A DNA stretch of 34,365 nucleotides from Candidatus Margulisiibacteriota bacterium (GCA_031268855.1 JAIRWS010000001.1:1-34365), one strand, 5' to 3'; numbered from the stretch's first letter, positions 8,617 to 16,796 are shown. A program made the numbers and translations. Notes: generated by a model from the sequence alone, not told the origin.

Positions 8617-9711
8617 ATGGATTTGACAAAATTTTTAACCGGCGCTTTGGCCGAAATAGACCAAAAAAATCTGCGCCGCCGCCTGCCGGACTGGCGGAAT
8701 ATTGACGCTGGTTTTTCCCGCAATACTTACCTTGGCAATCATTTTGGCGCCAGCGGCTCGCGGCTGATCTCCGGCAATCACCGGCTCTACGCGCGGCTCG
8801 AGAAAAAATTAGCCCTATGGAAAAAGACCGCCGCCGCGCTGGTTTATCCGACCGGTTACATGACCAATCTCGGTGTTGTCTCCGCGCTGCTGGGCAAAGG
8901 CGATTTGGTGATTCTTGACAAGCTCTGTCACGCTTCGCTCATCGACGGCGCGCGGCTGTCGCAGGCCGACCTGCGGGTTTTTAAGCACAATCAGCCGGCC
9001 GACCTCGAAAAACTTTTACGGCAAAGCGCGGCTTACCCAAAAATCCTCGTCGTTACGGAAGGTGTTTTTTCGATGGACGGCGACCGCGCGCCGCTGTCTG
9101 AACTTACCGCTCTGCGCAAAAAATACGGCTTTTGGCTGCTGGTCGACGAAGCGCATGCTGTTGGGGCTTTGGGCCGGCGCGGCGAAGGGCTGGCCGGACA
9201 GCTCGGCGTGGCTCAAGACATCGACATCAGCATCGGCACGTTCAGCAAAGCACTGGATAGTCTGGGCGGCTATGTCTGCGGTTCGCGGCCGTTGATCGAC
9301 TATCTCATCAACAGATCGCGCGCCTTTATTTACACGACGGCTTTGCCGAAAATAATTCTGCAAAAAAACCTGGCTAATCTGCAAAAAATCCAGCGTCAAA
9401 ATCCGCGCAAAAAATTGTGGCGCAATATTGCATACTTTAGCACGCGTCTCGGCGTCAAAGCGGATTCGGCGATCATCCCGCTACTTATCGGCGCGGAGAA
9501 AAAAGCTTTGGCGCTGGCCGAAAAACTGCGCGTCGGCGGTTTTGCCGTGCCGGCTATTCGTTATCCGACCGTGCCATACGGACAGGCGCGCCTGCGCTTC
9601 ACCATCAGCGCCGAGACGACAAAAAAGCAGATGGATAAAATATTAGAAATTCTGAAAAATACTAGGCCTACAATACGCCCTGTTCCAGACCCGCGGAAAT
9701 CAAATTGCTGA
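8617..9711 (+). CDS. 8-amino-7-oxononanoate synthase-like PLP enzyme (alpha-oxoamine synthase)
   Basis: A fold-type I PLP enzyme of the alpha-oxoamine synthase group, which joins an amino acid with an acyl-CoA; BioF makes the biotin precursor this way. Motifs: SGSRLISGNH near 47-56, DKLCHASLIDGARLS, TEGVFSMDGD, DEAHAVGALGRRGEG, and the PLP lysine K211 in GTFSKALDSLGG. Its 364 residues are a little short: between the SRNTYLG strand and GASGSR about 20 residues normally present in BioF are missing. The last 40 bases overlap an antitoxin gene on the opposite strand, and the tail after ILEIL looks like non-family sequence, so the original stop may have been lost. No strong ribosome site precedes the ATG. 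Kbl or a lipid-forming oxoamine synthase remain possible, so I give no symbol. Confidence 0.85.
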   Translation: MDLTKFLTGALAEIDQKNLRRRLPDWRNIDAGFSRNTYLGNHFGASGSRLISGNHRLYARLEKKLALWKKTAAALVYPTGYMTNLGVVSALLGKGDLVILDKLCHASLIDGARLSQADLRVFKHNQPADLEKLLRQSAAYPKILVVTEGVFSMDGDRAPLSELTALRKKYGFWLLVDEAHAVGALGRRGEGLAGQLGVAQDIDISIGTFSKALDSLGGYVCGSRPLIDYLINRSRAFIYTTALPKIILQKNLANLQKIQRQNPRKKLWRNIAYFSTRLGVKADSAIIPLLIGAEKKALALAEKLRVGGFAVPAIRYPTVPYGQARLRFTISAETTKKQMDKILEILKNTRPTIRPVPDPRKSNC

Positions 9712-9832
9712 TCCGGGTTTGCCAGCCGCGCCCGCCGCGCCGCAAAGCGGCTAAATCATAATCGTACAGTCTAATCGAAATAGTCTTTTGTAGTTTTTTC
9801 AATTCGGCCAAACTATATCTAACAATTGCCAC
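9668..9832 (-). CDS. Orphan BrnA-like ribbon-helix-helix antitoxin
   Basis: A 54-residue frame with a GTG start and an ideal GGGAG site 8 bases upstream. The core ISIRLYDYDLAALR followed by GRGWQTRISNLISAGL matches the pattern of BrnA antitoxins, small DNA-binding proteins that neutralise a BrnT ribonuclease toxin and repress their operon. No BrnT-like gene precedes it; instead the upstream DNA is the end of an IS transposase. Its last 44 bases overlap the 3' end of the AONS-like gene on the other strand. It could equally be an antitoxin or regulator that has lost its partner. Confidence 0.7.
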   Translation of the reverse strand: MAIVRYSLAELKKLQKTISIRLYDYDLAALRRGGRGWQTRISNLISAGLEQGVL

Positions 9833-9874
9833 AATAACTACTCCCTATCAGGTCGGAACAGATGGGTAACACTT

Positions 9875-9949
9875 TTAGGTTTTAATTTTAACAGATTCGA
9901 GGAATTTATCCGGAGTTAAAAACATAAGCGAGCCGTGGGGACGCACAGC
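9875..9949 (-). pseudogene. 3' remnant of an IS transposase (integrase-core C-terminus)
   Basis: On the minus strand the frame reads AVRPHGSLMFLTPDKFLESV and ends KIKT then TAA at 9875. The R-P-H-x-S-L...TP-x-F-L pattern is the classic C-terminus of DDE integrase-core transposases (IS3/IS481-like). Upstream coding is lost: by 9938-9949 the DNA turns into a tail-collar gene read on the plus strand. GTGTTACCCATCTG just after the stop could be the IS terminal repeat, but I cannot pair it. Confidence 0.65.
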
Positions 9950-10060
9950 GTTACGCTTAGTGGCAACACTGGTAATACGGGTTCTAGCCTCCCCCTGGCG
10001 CTAAACGTGAGCACTATTCCGGCGTATTACGCTGTAGTCTACATTAAAAAAATGGCTTAA
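9938..10060 (+). pseudogene. C-terminal remnant of a tail-collar-like gene
   Basis: The plus strand reads GTHSVTLSGNTGNTGSS followed by NVSTIPAYYAVVYIKKMA and TAA at 10058-10060. This matches the C-terminus of the intact tail-collar protein at 13357-14181 (DGTHSHNVS and NTVPSYYSVVYIMKVA). Only about 40 codons remain and there is no start; the 5' side joins transposase sequence. It is therefore the stump of a third copy of this family. Confidence 0.75.
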
Positions 10061-10078
10061 ATATTTTTAAGCCATTTT
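10049..10078. terminator. Bidirectional hairpin spanning two convergent stop codons
   Basis: A perfect 13-base inverted repeat, AAAATGGCTTAAA and its complement, flanks a 4-base loop at 10062-10065. With A-runs on one side and T-runs on the other it can act as a rho-independent-like terminator in both directions. It contains the KMA-stop ends of the plus-strand remnant and of the minus-strand collar gene, so the palindrome arises from two homologous gene ends facing each other. Confidence 0.6.
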
Positions 10079-10550
10079 CATTATATAGATCACCGTGTAA
10101 AAGGCCGGCACTACATCAAAAGACTGACCGCCACCGGTCTGCCCAATAGTAACCGTATGGACATGATTTCCTTCCAACGAAGTGCTAGCAGCAACTGTTT
10201 TCCAGCGATTATAGCCATCATCGATCATTAAATCCGCAGTATTATATGGCGGCGCCGCAATATGTGTCATATCATAATAAGAATGGCCGTGTGCTCCTGT
10301 GAAATTTGTAGAACCGCTATGGGTATGACCTGGCAAATTATATTCAGTTAAAGTCATTTTTCCGTCGCCAGTCAGCGGGTCGCTCGCTGTGCCGCCGCGC
10401 AAAAACCGGCCGGTCAAATTCGGCGTGCCGCCCGCGCCGTCGCAGACTTTCCACTTGCTTTTAAAGGTCACGCTGGCATTTATCCAGCTGGACGCCGCCA
10501 TAGCCAGTATTGAAATCCGTATCCGTCGCGTCGGTGTAATTATCTGCCAT
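10067..10550 (-). pseudogene. Phage tail-collar-like gene, frame broken near its 5' end
   Basis: The main frame (from 10501 down to TAA at 10067) encodes a collar-type fibre domain: CDG, TPNLTGRFLRGG, NLPGHTHSG, AHGHSYYDM, GNHVHTVTIG, and a C-terminus VVPAFYTVIYIMKMA. It is related to the intact gene at 13357-14181. The natural start appears to be ATG 10550, which has the same GGGGG-plus-ATTTTT leader as the intact copy and encodes MADNYTDATDTDFNTG. That frame stops soon after 10500, so a small out-of-frame deletion around 10502 separates it from the body; the P-I-G strand present in the intact copy is missing there. A 144-residue product from ATG 10501 is possible but has no ribosome site. 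It is divergent from the XRE gene at 10676. Confidence 0.65.
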
Positions 10551-10573
10551 AAAAATTCCCCCTCTTATTTACG

Positions 10574-10639
10574 CTAGCTGTAGGCCTTGCGCCAATATGT
10601 TAGCCAGCAGCTAGTACAATTATATACCTGCACAGCTAG
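10574..10639. promoter_or_regulatory. Repeated CAGCTAG sites between collar pseudogene and XRE gene
   Basis: Three copies of the same 7-mer lie in this gap: CTAGCTG (inverted) at 10574-10580, CAGCTAG at 10608-10614 and at 10633-10639. The last abuts the -35 of the XRE gene. Such spacing is typical of operators of an autoregulated divergent pair, so binding by the 10676 regulator is a reasonable inference. Confidence 0.5.
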
Positions 10640-10669
10640 TTGTCAATACACTAGCCATTAGCATATAAA
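10640..10669 (+). promoter_or_regulatory. Sigma70-like promoter of the XRE gene, start-codon proximal
   Basis: TTGTCA (10640-10645) and TATAAA (10664-10669) are separated by 18 bases. The ATG lies only 6 bases after the -10 and there is no Shine-Dalgarno, so the transcript should begin at or next to the start codon. Confidence 0.6.
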
Positions 10670-10675
10670 GACCAA

Positions 10676-11014
10676 ATGGAGTTTGAGCAGCTCAAGCAGA
10701 TCTATGTGCGGAATTTAAAGCGGTTCAGGAAAGACGCCCGGATGTCGCAAATGCAGCTCGGCCTGCGCTGTAACACCGCGGCCAGTTACATTGGCGAGAT
10801 CGAAATAGGGCGTAAATTTCCTTCTTTGAAAATGATGGCCAGAATAGCTGACGCTTTGCAAATTTCACCGCATTTATTCCTGCTGGACGGCTCAGGCCAA
10901 ACCCGCGCCGAATTTCCCCGCCCGATCGCCACCGCCTATATTAAAAGAAGACTGGCCGAACAATTAACCCTGCAGGTAAACAGCACAATTCAGCGCGTCC
11001 TGCGCAAGTTTTAG
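10676..11014 (+). CDS. XRE-family transcriptional regulator
   Basis: A 112-residue regulator with one lambda-repressor-type helix-turn-helix at about 11-70: NLKRFRKDARMSQMQLG, then AASYIGEIEIGRKFPSLKMM, then ARIADALQISPHLFLL. A helical tail (AYIKRRLAEQLTLQVNSTIQRVL) may serve dimerisation. It is divergent from the broken collar gene and convergent with glmS, ending 10 bases before the glmS stop. Its promoter region holds repeated CAGCTAG sites, suggesting autoregulation and control of the collar gene. Size, tail and position are like those of the XRE gene at 12924-13250, though the sequences are only distantly similar. Confidence 0.88.
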   Translation: MEFEQLKQIYVRNLKRFRKDARMSQMQLGLRCNTAASYIGEIEIGRKFPSLKMMARIADALQISPHLFLLDGSGQTRAEFPRPIATAYIKRRLAEQLTLQVNSTIQRVLRKF

Positions 11015-11024
11015 GCAAACGCCG

Positions 11025-12851
11025 TTACTCCACAGTCACACTTTTGGCCAGATTGCGCGGCTGGTCGACCGAGCAGCCTTTTTCCACCGCGATGTAATAG
11101 GCGAGGATTTGTAGCGGCACGACAGCCAGTATCGCGGAAATGCTTTCCGTCGCGTCGGGTATGCGGATCACCTCGTCGGCGACGCGCGTGATGTCGTCAT
11201 TACTCGCCGAAGCGACGGCGATGAGCTTGCCCTTGCGCGCCTTGACTTCCATAATATTGCCAAGGATTTTTTCGTAACGGCGTCCCTTGAAAGCCAGCAC
11301 GACTGTCGGCATATTTTCATCGATGAGGGCAATGGGGCCGTGTTTCATTTCCGCGGCGGAGTAACCTTCGGCGTGAATGTACGAGATTTCTTTGAGCTTC
11401 AGCGCGCCCTCGAGGGCGATCGGGAAACCCACACCGCGCCCCAGATAGAGCGCGTTGCTGTGTTTATAAAACGCTCGGGCGATGCGCTTGATATTATCCA
11501 CTTCCGTAAACACTTTGGCGATCTCATTTGGCACGCGTTTCAGATCTTGCAGCATGACCGCCGCTTGCTCGGCCGGCAGGGTGCGGCGCAGCAGTCCCAA
11601 ATAGACGGTCAGCAGAGACAGCACGACCAGCTGCGTGGTGAAAGCCTTGGTCGAGGCCACGCCGATCTCGCGTCCGGCAAAAGTATAAATGACCATGTTG
11701 GAATTGCGCGCGATAGTTGAGGATGGCACATTGACGATAGACAAAACTTTCGCGCCAAGCGACTGGGCTTCGCCGATCGCGGCGATAGTGTCCGCCGTTT
11801 CACCGGACTGGCTGATCGTCAGCACGAGTGTTTTTTTATCCAGCACAGGATAGCGGTAGCGGAATTCCGCGGCATAATCCACCTCGACAGAGAGGCGCGC
11901 GTATCTTTCCAGTAAATATTCCGCGACCAGGCCGGCATGCCACGATGTGCCGCAGGCCACGATAAAAATCTTGTTGATGCCGCTCAAATACTCGCGGTGT
12001 TTTTCCAGCTCTTTGAAGATCACCTCGTCATTCTGTGGCGAGATGCGTCCGTCCAGCGTATCCTGCACGGCGTGCGGCTGCTCGTAAATTTCTTTGAGCA
12101 TGTAATGCGGATATTCGCCTTTTTCGATCGACGACGGGTCGAGCGAAAGCGTCTGCGTTTTGGGGTTCACTTTTTTGCCGCGCAAATTGCGCACTTCGAC
12201 AGACCGGGGAGTAAGCACGGCGATCTCGTCGTCTTTAAGATAAACGACTTTGTTCGTGTGCTTGATAAAAGAGATCGCGTCCGAGCCGATAAAGTTCTCA
12301 TCTTTACCCAAACCGATGCACAGCGGCGCGGCGCGTTTGGCCACGACGATCTCGTTTGGCCGATCCTGCGCCAGCACGGCGATCGCAAAAGTTCCTTCGA
12401 CCTCGCGCAAAGACTGCAAAACCGCTTTGGCCAAATTTCCCGCGTAATATTTGCCGATGAGCGCCGCTAAGACCTCCGTGTCCGTCTCGGAACGAAACAA
12501 AATGCCGTCTTCCTGCAGACGGGTCTTTAAAACATTGTAGTTTTCGATAATGCCGTTATGCACAAGCACAATGCGCGCGTCATTATTCTGATGCGGGTGG
12601 CAATTTTCCAGCGAAGGACGGCCGTGCGTCGCCCAGCGCGTATGTCCGACCGCGCATTTACCCCTGGGTGGATTTTTCAGTTTTTTCTCAAGGTCTCGAA
12701 TTTTACCGACAGCCCTAACGATCTCGATTTTCTGGCCGGTATGCACCGCCACCCCCGCGGAATCATAACCGCGGTATTCGAGATATTTCAGGCCATCCAC
12801 GACCAGCGGCAGAGCGTCCTTTTTGCCCAGATAACCGACTATTCCGCACAT
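11025..12851 (-). CDS. glmS: Glutamine-fructose-6-phosphate aminotransferase (isomerising)
   Basis: GlmS makes glucosamine-6-phosphate from fructose-6-phosphate and glutamine, the first step to UDP-GlcNAc for peptidoglycan and lipopolysaccharide. The start is ATG 12851, giving MCGIVGYLG with the catalytic cysteine directly after Met; GGGGAGG lies 6 bases upstream. The 608 residues show the glutaminase domain (HTRWATHG, HNGIIENY), two SIS sugar-isomerase domains (SQSGETADTIA, STKAFTTQLVVLSLL, HGPIALID) and the conserved end DQPRNLAKSVTVE. No glmS ribozyme can fit in the short upstream gap. The gene is flanked on both sides by XRE/collar modules whose regulators point towards it. Confidence 0.97.
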   Translation of the reverse strand: MCGIVGYLGKKDALPLVVDGLKYLEYRGYDSAGVAVHTGQKIEIVRAVGKIRDLEKKLKNPPRGKCAVGHTRWATHGRPSLENCHPHQNNDARIVLVHNGIIENYNVLKTRLQEDGILFRSETDTEVLAALIGKYYAGNLAKAVLQSLREVEGTFAIAVLAQDRPNEIVVAKRAAPLCIGLGKDENFIGSDAISFIKHTNKVVYLKDDEIAVLTPRSVEVRNLRGKKVNPKTQTLSLDPSSIEKGEYPHYMLKEIYEQPHAVQDTLDGRISPQNDEVIFKELEKHREYLSGINKIFIVACGTSWHAGLVAEYLLERYARLSVEVDYAAEFRYRYPVLDKKTLVLTISQSGETADTIAAIGEAQSLGAKVLSIVNVPSSTIARNSNMVIYTFAGREIGVASTKAFTTQLVVLSLLTVYLGLLRRTLPAEQAAVMLQDLKRVPNEIAKVFTEVDNIKRIARAFYKHSNALYLGRGVGFPIALEGALKLKEISYIHAEGYSAAEMKHGPIALIDENMPTVVLAFKGRRYEKILGNIMEVKARKGKLIAVASASNDDITRVADEVIRIPDATESISAILAVVPLQILAYYIAVEKGCSVDQPRNLAKSVTVE

Positions 12852-12923
12852 AGGCTGCCTCCCCAAAAGAGCAAGTTATCATAACACAATCAAAGCGGCG
12901 ATTTCCACGTTAAAAATATTTTT

Positions 12924-13250
12924 CTAACGCCGCCCCAGCTGCCCCAGATATTTTCCGCGCAGGTTACTCACGGCAGAATGAATGTCCTCGGCATACTGAC
13001 TGAGCACATCCTGACAGGCGTCGGGAAAAATATTTTCCGGCTTGAATAATTCATAACTATGAATATGAAACGTGTCCGCCAGTTTAACCACAGTGGCCGG
13101 TGACAGCCATTTGGCGCCGCGCTCAATACTGCTCAGAAACGTGATAGAAATATTCACTTTTTCCGCCAGCAGGGCCTGCGACCAATTAAGACGGAGGCGA
13201 TGTCTTTTTATGTTCGCTCCCAAAATTTTAAGCAAATCCTGTTTTTTCAT
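12924..13250 (-). CDS. XRE-family transcriptional regulator
   Basis: A 108-residue regulator with a Cro/C1-type helix-turn-helix at about 9-65 (LGANIKRHRLRLNWSQALLA, then FLSSIERGAKWLSPATVVKL, then ADTFHIHSYELF). A helical C-terminal tail ends GKYLGQLGRR. GAGGTG lies 5 bases before the ATG. It is divergent from the intact tail-collar gene at 13357 across about 106 bases that contain a strong promoter and repeated CTATTAGA elements, so it probably represses that gene. It runs in the same direction as glmS, ending 72 bases before its start. Confidence 0.88.
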   Translation of the reverse strand: MKKQDLLKILGANIKRHRLRLNWSQALLAEKVNISITFLSSIERGAKWLSPATVVKLADTFHIHSYELFKPENIFPDACQDVLSQYAEDIHSAVSNLRGKYLGQLGRR

Positions 13251-13279
13251 GTATGCACCTCATAGATAATGCTATTGCG

Positions 13280-13330
13280 CTATTAGATTGACATAAAGAA
13301 TCTGATAAGGTATAATATGAATCTATTAGA
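13280..13330 (+). promoter_or_regulatory. Strong sigma70 promoter with embedded operator repeats
   Basis: Consensus TTGACA (13288-13293) and TATAAT (13311-13316) are exactly 17 bases apart. Direct repeats CTATTAGA at 13280-13287 and 13323-13330 bracket the promoter, and AGATT/AATCT at 13285-13289 and 13299-13303 form an inverted pair over the -35. A protein bound to these would block polymerase; the divergent XRE protein is the obvious candidate. It drives the tail-collar gene at 13357. Confidence 0.75.
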
Positions 13331-13356
13331 GCAATTAATTTGAAGGGGGTATTTTT

Positions 13357-14181
13357 ATGACTATAGCGACAGGCCGGCCAATGCTGGCGAGTGACATTAA
13401 CGATCTGACTTTTTTTCCGATAGGCGCTATTTTGCAGTTTAGCGGCAGCGAATACAGCAGATTGACCAGCGCCAGAACGGCAGACAATAAAGCGATCTGG
13501 ACGCTGTGCGACGGCACAAGCGTCAACGGAATAACCGTGCCAAATCTGGTGGATAAATTCCTGCGCGGCAGTTTGGCGGCCGGCGCGTCCGGCGGCGCGG
13601 ACAGCCGGGACGTGTTCCTGGCCGAGACCAATCTCCCCTCGCACACGCATGAAACGACAAGCCTGACCGTAGGCAACCTTGACCCGAAAGGACTTTCGAT
13701 AGCCTCAAGCGGTGAACATACCCATTCGGGTAGCGGCTCAACAGGCGCCACTGGCAGCGGCGGACACACGCATACCGTTTCCGGCACGACAGGAGAAATA
13801 TCGGGTAGCAATCACGCCACTATAACCAATGAAGATGGTTCAAATAGGGTTGCTTCCGGGAGGGCGTCGCTTGCGACTAATACTGGCGCGAATAGCTGGA
13901 ATGCAACGGGCGACAGTGATAGCCAGGTTAGAAACCTTAAAATAGACTTTGCGCACACACATACCTTTTCGGGTTCCACTGCTAATAATGACGGAACACA
14001 TTCTCACAATGTCAGTATAACCACCACCGAAAACGGCGGCTCACATTCACATGCGGTTACCGGCAGCATCACCGGCGGCAGCGTCGGCGGCACGCTGGGC
14101 AGCGCTGGAGAGGGCAGGGCGTTCAGCGTTAATACTGTGCCGAGTTATTACAGCGTGGTTTATATTATGAAAGTGGCGTAA
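13357..14181 (+). CDS. Phage tail-collar / fibre-tip-like protein, histidine-rich
   Basis: A 274-residue protein with a collar-type N-terminus (FFPIGAILQFSG, LCDGTSVNG, VPNLVDKFLRGS, NLPSHTHE), a low-complexity middle rich in Gly, Ser and Thr, and the C-terminus NTVPSYYSVVYIMKVA typical of tail-fibre tips. At least six H-x-H motifs occur (HTH or HSH), like the metal-binding HxH motifs of T4 fibre proteins. It has no signal peptide or membrane segment. GAAGGGGG and a consensus promoter precede it. No other phage structural gene is nearby, so it is either a stray phage gene or a domesticated adhesin-like protein. Two broken relatives lie at 9938-10060 and 10067-10550. Confidence 0.8.
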   Translation: MTIATGRPMLASDINDLTFFPIGAILQFSGSEYSRLTSARTADNKAIWTLCDGTSVNGITVPNLVDKFLRGSLAAGASGGADSRDVFLAETNLPSHTHETTSLTVGNLDPKGLSIASSGEHTHSGSGSTGATGSGGHTHTVSGTTGEISGSNHATITNEDGSNRVASGRASLATNTGANSWNATGDSDSQVRNLKIDFAHTHTFSGSTANNDGTHSHNVSITTTENGGSHSHAVTGSITGGSVGGTLGSAGEGRAFSVNTVPSYYSVVYIMKVA

Positions 14182-14285
14182 GTTTTTCTTCTTTGCTGTT
14201 TGATCTTAAAGATATTACCGCCATTTTTTGTAGTAATTTGTAAACAATTCCAAATTTCTGGCGAACAACTTTATTTTAACACACT

Positions 14286-16796
14286 TCATTCTTCTTCCGC
14301 CTTGATCACGCCGACGTCGACTACTTTATCGCCGCTGTCGAGCTTGATGAGGCGGACGCCCATCGCCGCGCGGCCCTGCTCGGAAACGTCTTTGACTTTT
14401 TGGCGGATGACCACGCCGCTGGAAGTGACCACGATCAAGCTGTCTTTTTCACCGGCAATGCGCATTTTCACAGCCCGATCTTTGTCGCGCAGGGTGACGC
14501 AGCGCACGCCGCGGCCGGCGCGGCCCTGACAGCGGTATTCATCAACTTTAGTACGCTTGCCGTAACCGCTTTGCGAAACGATCACCGCGTAATTGTCCCG
14601 GTCTTTTTTCTCCAAAATATCCATAGACACCACATGGTCGCCCTTGTCCAGCGCAATACCTTTAACGCCCGCGGCATTGCGCCCCATAGCGCGCACAGCG
14701 CCCTCGTCAAACCGGATAATCACACCGTTGGCCGTCGTGATCAGAACATCTTTGCTGCCATCGGTGCGCGCCGCCCAATCCAGCGAATCGCCGTCATCCA
14801 GCGTAATGGCAATTACGCCGCTGCGCCGGATATTCTCAAAATCTGTCACTTCGGTTTTCTTGACCGTGCCTTTTTGGGTCGTCATAAAAAGATACTGGCC
14901 GGGCCTGGTAAAATCAGCCACCTCTATCGTCGCGGTGATTTTTTCACCCTCTTCTAGCTGCACAAAATTCGTGATCGCCTGGCCTTTGCTGTTGCGGCTG
15001 GCGTCCGGTATCTCGTAAACTTTGACGCGGTAAACCTTGCCTTTGTTGGTGAAAATCACCATGTAGCTGTGCGTGTTCGTAACGAAAATCGAGTCGATCT
15101 GATCTTCCTCGCGGGTTTCCATGCCGGTCACGCCGCGGCCACCGCGCTGCTGATTGCGGAAAGCCGTTACAGGCATACGTTTAATAAAGCCGTTGCGCGT
15201 CATAAACACCGCGACATCTTCCTCGGGGATCAGATCTTCGATATTCAGCTCCTCGATCTTGCCCAAGATCCGCGTGCGCCGCGCGTCGCCGTATTTTTCT
15301 TTGATTTCCGCCAGCTCGGTTTTGATAATTTTCATCACGCGGTTTTTTTTCGCCAGAATATCCTCATAGTCAGCGATCTGTTTTTTAGTTTCGTCATAGT
15401 CCTCGCGTATCTTGCCGGACTCCAGCGCGGTCAGCCTTTGCAGTTTCATGTCGAGAATCGCGTTCGCCTGTTTCTCGGTCAGCTTAAATTTTTTCATCAA
15501 GCCGTCGCGGGCTTCCGGCACCGTTTTGGATTTTTTAATCAGCGCGATCACCGCGTCCAGATTGTCCAGCGCGATCAGCAAGCCCTCTAAAATATGCGCC
15601 TTGTCTTTGGCTTTGTTCAGCAGGAACTGCGTGCGGCGCGTGACGACCGAAATACGGTGCTCAACAAAATTCTGCAAAATCTCTTTCAGCGTGCAGACTT
15701 TGGGAATGCCGTCCACGAGCGCCAGCTGGATCGTATTAAAATTCACCTGCAAGTTGGTGTGTTTATAAAGCTGATTAAGGACGATTTCCGGGCTGGCGTC
15801 TTTTTTCAATTCAATATAAATACGCATACCCTGCTGGCCGGATTCGTCACGCAGATCGGCGATATTTTGAATTTTTTTGTCCTTAACCAAATCGGCGATG
15901 CGGATGATCAGCTCTGCTTTATTGACCTGATAGGGCAGTTCGGAAACGATAATGCACTCGCGGTCTTTTTTCTGATGCGCCGGCTCGACGGACACCTGCG
16001 CGCGCACAGTTACCGAACCGCGGCCGGTCAGATACATATTACGCACGCCATCCGTCCCGCAAATATTGCCGCCTGTCGGAAAATCGGGGCCTTTGATAAA
16101 CATGAGCAGGGAGTCGTCGGGCAGCTTGGGACTGTCGATCAGCGCGGCCAGTCCGTCGCAGATCTCGCCGAGATTGTGCGGCGGAATATTCGTCGCCATA
16201 CCGACCGCGATGCCGGATGTACCGTTGACCAAAAGATTGGGAATGCGCGTCGGCAAAACCACCGGCTCGCGCAGGGACTCGTCATAATTGGGCATGAAGT
16301 CCACGGTGTCGAGATCGAGATCGGCCATCAGCTCCTCGGAAATTTTGGCCAAACGCGCCTCGGTGTAACGCATCGCCGCGGGCGCGTCGCCGTCGACCGA
16401 ACCAAAGTTGCCCTGCCCGTCGATCAGCGGATAACGCAGACTGAATTCCTGCGCCATGCGCACCAGCGTATCGTACACGGAAGTGTCGCCGTGCGGATGA
16501 TACTTGCCCAGCACATCACCGACAGTTGTCGCGGATTTTTTGTGCGGCTTATCGCGCGTGATGCCGTTCTCGTACATCGAGTAGAGGACACGGCGGTGCA
16601 CCGGTTTCAAGCCGTCACGCACATCGGGCAAAGCGCGCCCGACGATTACGCTCATCGCGTAATTGATATACGAAGTCTGCATTTCATCTTCGATCAGCAG
16701 CGGCTTGACCCGCAGGTTGGCCGCCTCCAGATTTTCCGGTTGTTTGATTTCTTTTTTTTCTTTCGGATTTTCTTTTTTGTCTTTTTTGTCCGCCAT
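14286..16796 (-). CDS. gyrA: DNA gyrase subunit A
   Basis: The breakage-reunion subunit of gyrase, which with GyrB introduces negative supercoils. The start is ATG 16796 (836 residues): AGGAG overlaps the gyrB stop codon and sits 5 bases upstream. A Lys/Glu-rich leader of about 30 residues precedes the conserved core. Motifs: [40 protein letters not shown], the active-site tyrosine Y144 in RYTEARL, and the GyrA box QRGGRGV, which separates it from ParC; the C-terminal beta-pinwheel blades follow. The quinolone-region positions equal to E. coli 83-84 are Thr-Ser rather than Ser-Ala. It lies 8 bases after gyrB in the same operon. Confidence 0.97.
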   Translation of the reverse strand: MADKKDKKENPKEKKEIKQPENLEAANLRVKPLLIEDEMQTSYINYAMSVIVGRALPDVRDGLKPVHRRVLYSMYENGITRDKPHKKSATTVGDVLGKYHPHGDTSVYDTLVRMAQEFSLRYPLIDGQGNFGSVDGDAPAAMRYTEARLAKISEELMADLDLDTVDFMPNYDESLREPVVLPTRIPNLLVNGTSGIAVGMATNIPPHNLGEICDGLAALIDSPKLPDDSLLMFIKGPDFPTGGNICGTDGVRNMYLTGRGSVTVRAQVSVEPAHQKKDRECIIVSELPYQVNKAELIIRIADLVKDKKIQNIADLRDESGQQGMRIYIELKKDASPEIVLNQLYKHTNLQVNFNTIQLALVDGIPKVCTLKEILQNFVEHRISVVTRRTQFLLNKAKDKAHILEGLLIALDNLDAVIALIKKSKTVPEARDGLMKKFKLTEKQANAILDMKLQRLTALESGKIREDYDETKKQIADYEDILAKKNRVMKIIKTELAEIKEKYGDARRTRILGKIEELNIEDLIPEEDVAVFMTRNGFIKRMPVTAFRNQQRGGRGVTGMETREEDQIDSIFVTNTHSYMVIFTNKGKVYRVKVYEIPDASRNSKGQAITNFVQLEEGEKITATIEVADFTRPGQYLFMTTQKGTVKKTEVTDFENIRRSGVIAITLDDGDSLDWAARTDGSKDVLITTANGVIIRFDEGAVRAMGRNAAGVKGIALDKGDHVVSMDILEKKDRDNYAVIVSQSGYGKRTKVDEYRCQGRAGRGVRCVTLRDKDRAVKMRIAGEKDSLIVVTSSGVVIRQKVKDVSEQGRAAMGVRLIKLDSGDKVVDVGVIKAEEE

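Noticed and set aside
12852-12923. glmS ribozyme leader
   Set aside because: Only about 70 bases separate the gene from its neighbour, too short for the ribozyme, and no matching core was seen.
9938-14181. A prophage
   Set aside because: Only collar-like genes and XRE regulators are present; no capsid, portal, terminase, lysis or phage integrase gene is seen. The only recombinase-like sequence is an IS transposase stump.
13357-14181. Variable protein of a diversity-generating retroelement
   Set aside because: No reverse transcriptase or template repeat is visible in the window, and the C-terminus fits a plain tail-fibre tip.
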